DNA of 64,000 nt. Source: an uncultured Blautia sp. Its GTDB lineage: Bacteria; Bacillota; Clostridia; Lachnospirales; Lachnospiraceae. The notes below the pieces were generated by a model that saw only the letters and a program-made list of their open reading frames with translations, was not told the origin of the DNA and made no database searches. Of this stretch, positions 61,447 to 64,000 are shown piece by piece. The stretch spans positions 1 to 64,000 of the forward strand of contig CAKRXU010000008.1 in the NCBI GenBank assembly GCA_934424575.1. The letters are read 5' to 3'. The first letter of the stretch is position 1, and each line of letters begins with the position of its first letter. The translations under genes and the position numbers were made by a program.

Positions 61447-62628
61447 ATGAGACCATCATTCAAAAGAACCATGTACGCCTGCTTCGTAGGCTACATCGTG
61501 CAGGCAATCGTCAACAATTTTGTTCCATTGCTGTTCGTAACATTCCAGAAAAGCTACCAGATCCCGCTGTCAAAGATCACACTGCTGATCACGATCAACT
61601 TTATGATCCAGCTTCTGATCGACCTTCTGTCAGCCGGATTTGTAGATAAGATCGGATATAAAGCATCGGTAACGATCGCACATATCTGTTCGGCGATCGG
61701 TCTGTTTTTGCTGACGATTCTTCCGGAAATTACGGCAGATCCGTTTACCGGCATTCTGATCGCAGTTGCGATCTACGCGATCGGCGGAGGACTTCTGGAG
61801 GTACTGATCAGCCCGATCATCGAGGCCTGCCCGACAGACAACAAAGAAAAAGCAATGAGCCTTCTGCATTCGTTTTATTGCTGGGGACATGTGGGAGTCG
61901 TTCTGATCTCCACGATCTTCTTCAGTACTTTCGGAATCGCAAACTGGAAGATTCTTGCACGTATCTGGGCGATCATCCCGGTACTCAACGGAATCGTATT
62001 TCTGACTTCTCCGATCTATTCCCTGCATGAAGAAGGAGAGAAGGGACTTTCTATCAGAGAACTCTGCTCCATGAAGATCTTCTGGGTCGTGATGCTGATG
62101 ATGACCTGTGCAGGAGCGAGTGAGCAGGCAGTGAGCCAGTGGGCATCTACTTTTGCAGAAGAAGGACTGAAAGTCAGCAAGACGATCGGAGACCTTGCGG
62201 GTCCGATGGCATTTGCAGTCCTGATGGGACTTGCAAGACTTCTTTATGGAAAATACGGAGAGAAGATCGATCTGAAACGCTTTATGACCTACAGCAGTAT
62301 CCTCTGCGTGATCTCTTATCTCTGCATCGCTTTCGTTCCGGTTCCGATGCTCAGTCTCGTCGGCTGTGCTGTCTGCGGATTTTCCGTAGGGATCATGTGG
62401 CCGGGAACATTCAGCATTGCATCGGCATCCATCAGAGGCGGCGGTACCGCAATGTTTGCATTACTTGCTCTCGCAGGAGACCTCGGCTGCTCCGGCGGTC
62501 CGACACTTGCCGGTTTCGTATCCAGCAGTGTGGGTAATAATCTGAGGATGGGTATCCTCGCGGCGATCGTATTCCCGGTGCTTCTGCTTATCGGGATTCA
62601 GATATGTAAGAAAAGCCAGAAGAACTGA
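61447..62628 (+). CDS. MFS transporter
   Basis: This 393-residue protein has 12 predicted helices and the major facilitator fold, with a loop-2/3-like region DLLSAGFVDKIGYKASV and MSLLHSFYCWGHVGV. It resembles the FucP/sugar-type MFS group common in Clostridia, but the substrate is unknown. AGGAGAAAAGGT precedes the ATG at 61447. It is divergent from bioY, 215 bases away. Confidence 0.85.
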   Translation: MRPSFKRTMYACFVGYIVQAIVNNFVPLLFVTFQKSYQIPLSKITLLITINFMIQLLIDLLSAGFVDKIGYKASVTIAHICSAIGLFLLTILPEITADPFTGILIAVAIYAIGGGLLEVLISPIIEACPTDNKEKAMSLLHSFYCWGHVGVVLISTIFFSTFGIANWKILARIWAIIPVLNGIVFLTSPIYSLHEEGEKGLSIRELCSMKIFWVVMLMMTCAGASEQAVSQWASTFAEEGLKVSKTIGDLAGPMAFAVLMGLARLLYGKYGEKIDLKRFMTYSSILCVISYLCIAFVPVPMLSLVGCAVCGFSVGIMWPGTFSIASASIRGGGTAMFALLALAGDLGCSGGPTLAGFVSSSVGNNLRMGILAAIVFPVLLLIGIQICKKSQKN

Positions 62629-62668
62629 ATAAAAAACGATAAGATCTGACAGAAAGATGTTATACAGA

Positions 62669-62761
62669 AAAAGTCTGGATGTCTGAGACAAAAACTGCTT
62701 CAATGTTTTATAAATGACATTGAAGATGACAGTACATAGTCTCAGAATCCAGACTTTTTTG
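62669..62761. terminator. Nested long inverted repeat, bidirectional terminator
   Basis: The outer arms (62669-62690 and 62740-62761) pair over about 20 bases with A- and T-runs outside. An inner hairpin CTTCAATGT / ACATTGAAG (62699-62726) lies within. It separates the convergent MFS and cbiK genes. Confidence 0.75.
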
Positions 62762-62772
62762 ATGCTGAAATA

Positions 62773-63567
62773 TTACATAGAAGCAATCGCCTCGCGTGCA
62801 TGCTCCACAAACATTGCACGGATTCCTGGATATTCGCCAAGTCCCTTCAAAACAGGACAGACTTCAAATCCGGCTTCCCTAAACTGACAGACCCAGGAAT
62901 CCGGGGAATCTCCAGCCATATCGTTATGTGCATGATCGCCCGCTACGATCATAAACGGTGTCATATAGATCTTGGATGGCTGGAAAGCAGTTACCTCTCT
63001 GACAAGATCCTGGATTGTTGGTTCTGCCTCCACTGTTCCGATGAAGACGTTGGAGTATCCTGAAGTTTTAAACTTCTTATCCAGTCCTGCATAAACAACA
63101 TTGACCTGATGCGTGGTTCCATGACCCATAAGTACCAGGGCTTCCGGATCTTTCAGATCAGAAAATTCAGAATTTACAGCTTCGATCGCTTTCTGCTCAT
63201 CCTCCGGTGAGGTCAGAAGAGGAGTACCGAAGACAATTTTGTCAAAAGATTCTTTATAAGAAAGAACTTCTTCCTTCATAACATGATTCTCGATACCATC
63301 CAGGATATGTGTCGGCTGCACAGCCACTTCCCGGATCCCGTCTGCGATCATCTGTTCCATGGCTTCTTTTACCGTAGGAACGATATAATTGTCCCTTTTC
63401 TTAAGAACAGAGATGATCATCTTGCTGGTCCATGCACGATAGATTCGATGATTGCCAAAAGCATCGGCAATATCCCGCTCAATCTTTTCTATGGTAGCTT
63501 TCCTGGAGGCTTCATAACTGGTTCCGAAGCTCACGACCAGGATCGCTTTATCTGTCTGCTGATTCAT
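62773..63567 (-). CDS. cbiK: Sirohydrochlorin cobaltochelatase CbiK
   Basis: This 264-residue chelatase inserts cobalt into sirohydrochlorin, the entry to the anaerobic cobalamin pathway. It begins KAILVVSFGTSYEASRKATI and has the metal-binding histidines in LVLMGHGTTHQVN and IVAGDHAHNDMAGD. The ATG at 63567 has TAGGAG ten bases upstream; an ATG three codons earlier is too close to it. It lies 22 kb from the main cobalamin operon. Confidence 0.93.
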   Translation of the reverse strand: MNQQTDKAILVVSFGTSYEASRKATIEKIERDIADAFGNHRIYRAWTSKMIISVLKKRDNYIVPTVKEAMEQMIADGIREVAVQPTHILDGIENHVMKEEVLSYKESFDKIVFGTPLLTSPEDEQKAIEAVNSEFSDLKDPEALVLMGHGTTHQVNVVYAGLDKKFKTSGYSNVFIGTVEAEPTIQDLVREVTAFQPSKIYMTPFMIVAGDHAHNDMAGDSPDSWVCQFREAGFEVCPVLKGLGEYPGIRAMFVEHAREAIASM

Positions 63568-63656
63568 AAAATGCATTCTCCTAAAGGTTTATTTTCCGCG
63601 TATAAATGGATTATACAATACCGCGAAAAAAAGTTCAATTTTTTTCCAAAAACCTA

Positions 63657-63711
63657 TTGACATTTCGGGTAAAAAGGAATAACATACTAAACATATCAAA
63701 GAGGTATGTTA
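63657..63711 (+). promoter_or_regulatory. cysK promoter with operator-like palindrome
   Basis: TTGACA (63657-63662) and TAACAT (63680-63685) are 17 bases apart. The -10 box is the left arm of a perfect inverted repeat TAACATAC (63680-63687) / GTATGTTA (63704-63711), a position suited to repression. An Rrf2-type (CymR-like) regulator is a guess. Confidence 0.5.
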
Positions 63712-63759
63712 ATAAAAACAAACACGAATAAATAAGAAAACAGAAAGGCGGTAAACACC

Positions 63760-64000
63760 ATGGCAAACATTTATAAAGGAACACTTGGACTGATCGGAAA
63801 CACTCCACTTGTAGAAGTAACAAATGTAGAGAAGGAACTCGGACTGGAAGCAACCATCCTTGTGAAACTCGAGTACTTCAACCCGGCAGGAAGCGTCAAG
63901 GACAGAATCGCCAAAGCGATGATCGAGGATGCTGAAGCAAAAGGAATCCTCAAGGAAGGATCCGTGATCATCGAGCCGACATCCGGAAACACAGGAATCG
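63760..64000 (+). CDS. cysK: Cysteine synthase CysK (5' part)
   Basis: The first 80 codons are present; the gene runs off the window. ANIYKGTLGLIGNTPLVEV and the PLP-lysine motif NPAGSVKDRIAKAMI, then EPTSGNTGI, identify an O-acetylserine sulfhydrylase. It makes cysteine from O-acetylserine and sulfide. AAAGGCGG precedes the ATG. Confidence 0.93.
   Translation, partial: MANIYKGTLGLIGNTPLVEVTNVEKELGLEATILVKLEYFNPAGSVKDRIAKAMIEDAEAKGILKEGSVIIEPTSGNTGI

Overview
The window reads as chromosome of a gut-type anaerobic Firmicute, most likely a Lachnospiraceae member (Blautia/Ruminococcus-like). The reasons are moderate GC content, strong GGAGG ribosome binding sites, many TTG starts, a HydE maturase, an anaerobic cobalt-early cobalamin pathway, an Rpn-family remnant and BirA-controlled bioY. 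Species assignment is inference. No rRNA, tRNA, CRISPR array or complete insertion sequence was recognised.

Layout. (1) 0.2-1.0 kb: two small microcompartment (BMC-H) shell genes in their own transcription unit. (2) 1.2-3.6 kb: an acyltransferase-3 membrane protein and a MATE exporter. (3) 3.7-8.8 kb, minus strand: ygeX-ygeY-ygeW-carbamate kinase, the core of the ureido/diaminopropionate branch linked to purine and uric acid breakdown. A hydantoinase-like hyuA and a YheO-type PAS/HTH regulator at 17.2-19.4 kb probably belong to the same physiology. (4) 9.0-17.1 kb: a DUF1015 protein, an SPFH / zinc-ribbon / TPM trio resembling Bacillus ydjI-ydjG-ydjH, a YitT/YczE-like membrane protein, a Na+/H+ antiporter-like protein and a cytidylate-kinase-like protein. 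(5) 19.4-28.8 kb: hydE, an SH3 lipoprotein, luxS, a lipoprotein cyclophilin, mnmM-like methyltransferase, coaBC - ECF S component - coaX (coenzyme A), an RluA pseudouridine synthase and an L,D-transpeptidase.

(6) 29.5-40.9 kb: a ten-gene cobalamin operon cbiD-F-G-H-JET-A-B-cobD-P-C, including a CbiJ-CbiE-CbiT triple fusion. cbiL lies at 44.9 kb with an ABC exporter, and the cobalt chelatase cbiK at 62.8 kb. Divergent pdxR/pyridoxal kinase genes sit in between. (7) 46.3-54.7 kb: a hexitol PTS region with two MtlA-type IICB genes, mtlR, an IIA gene, a 1-phosphofructokinase and an L-sorbose-1-phosphate-reductase-like dehydrogenase. Two identical operator cores with identical promoter geometry control its two halves. 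No classical mannitol-1-phosphate 5-dehydrogenase is present, which suggests a ketose-1-phosphate route. (8) 54.8-57.7 kb: an unusual three-gene set of adenylation enzyme, BtrK-like PLP decarboxylase and free acyl carrier protein, the best candidate here for an undescribed pathway. (9) 57.8-61.2 kb, minus strand: bioY-bioB-bioD-bioA under a near-perfect BirA operator. An MFS transporter, cbiK and the start of cysK close the window.

The window is rich in cofactor supply (B12, biotin, B6, coenzyme A) beside nitrogen-heterocycle and sugar-alcohol catabolism. All functions are inferred from motifs and context read by eye; no database search was run.
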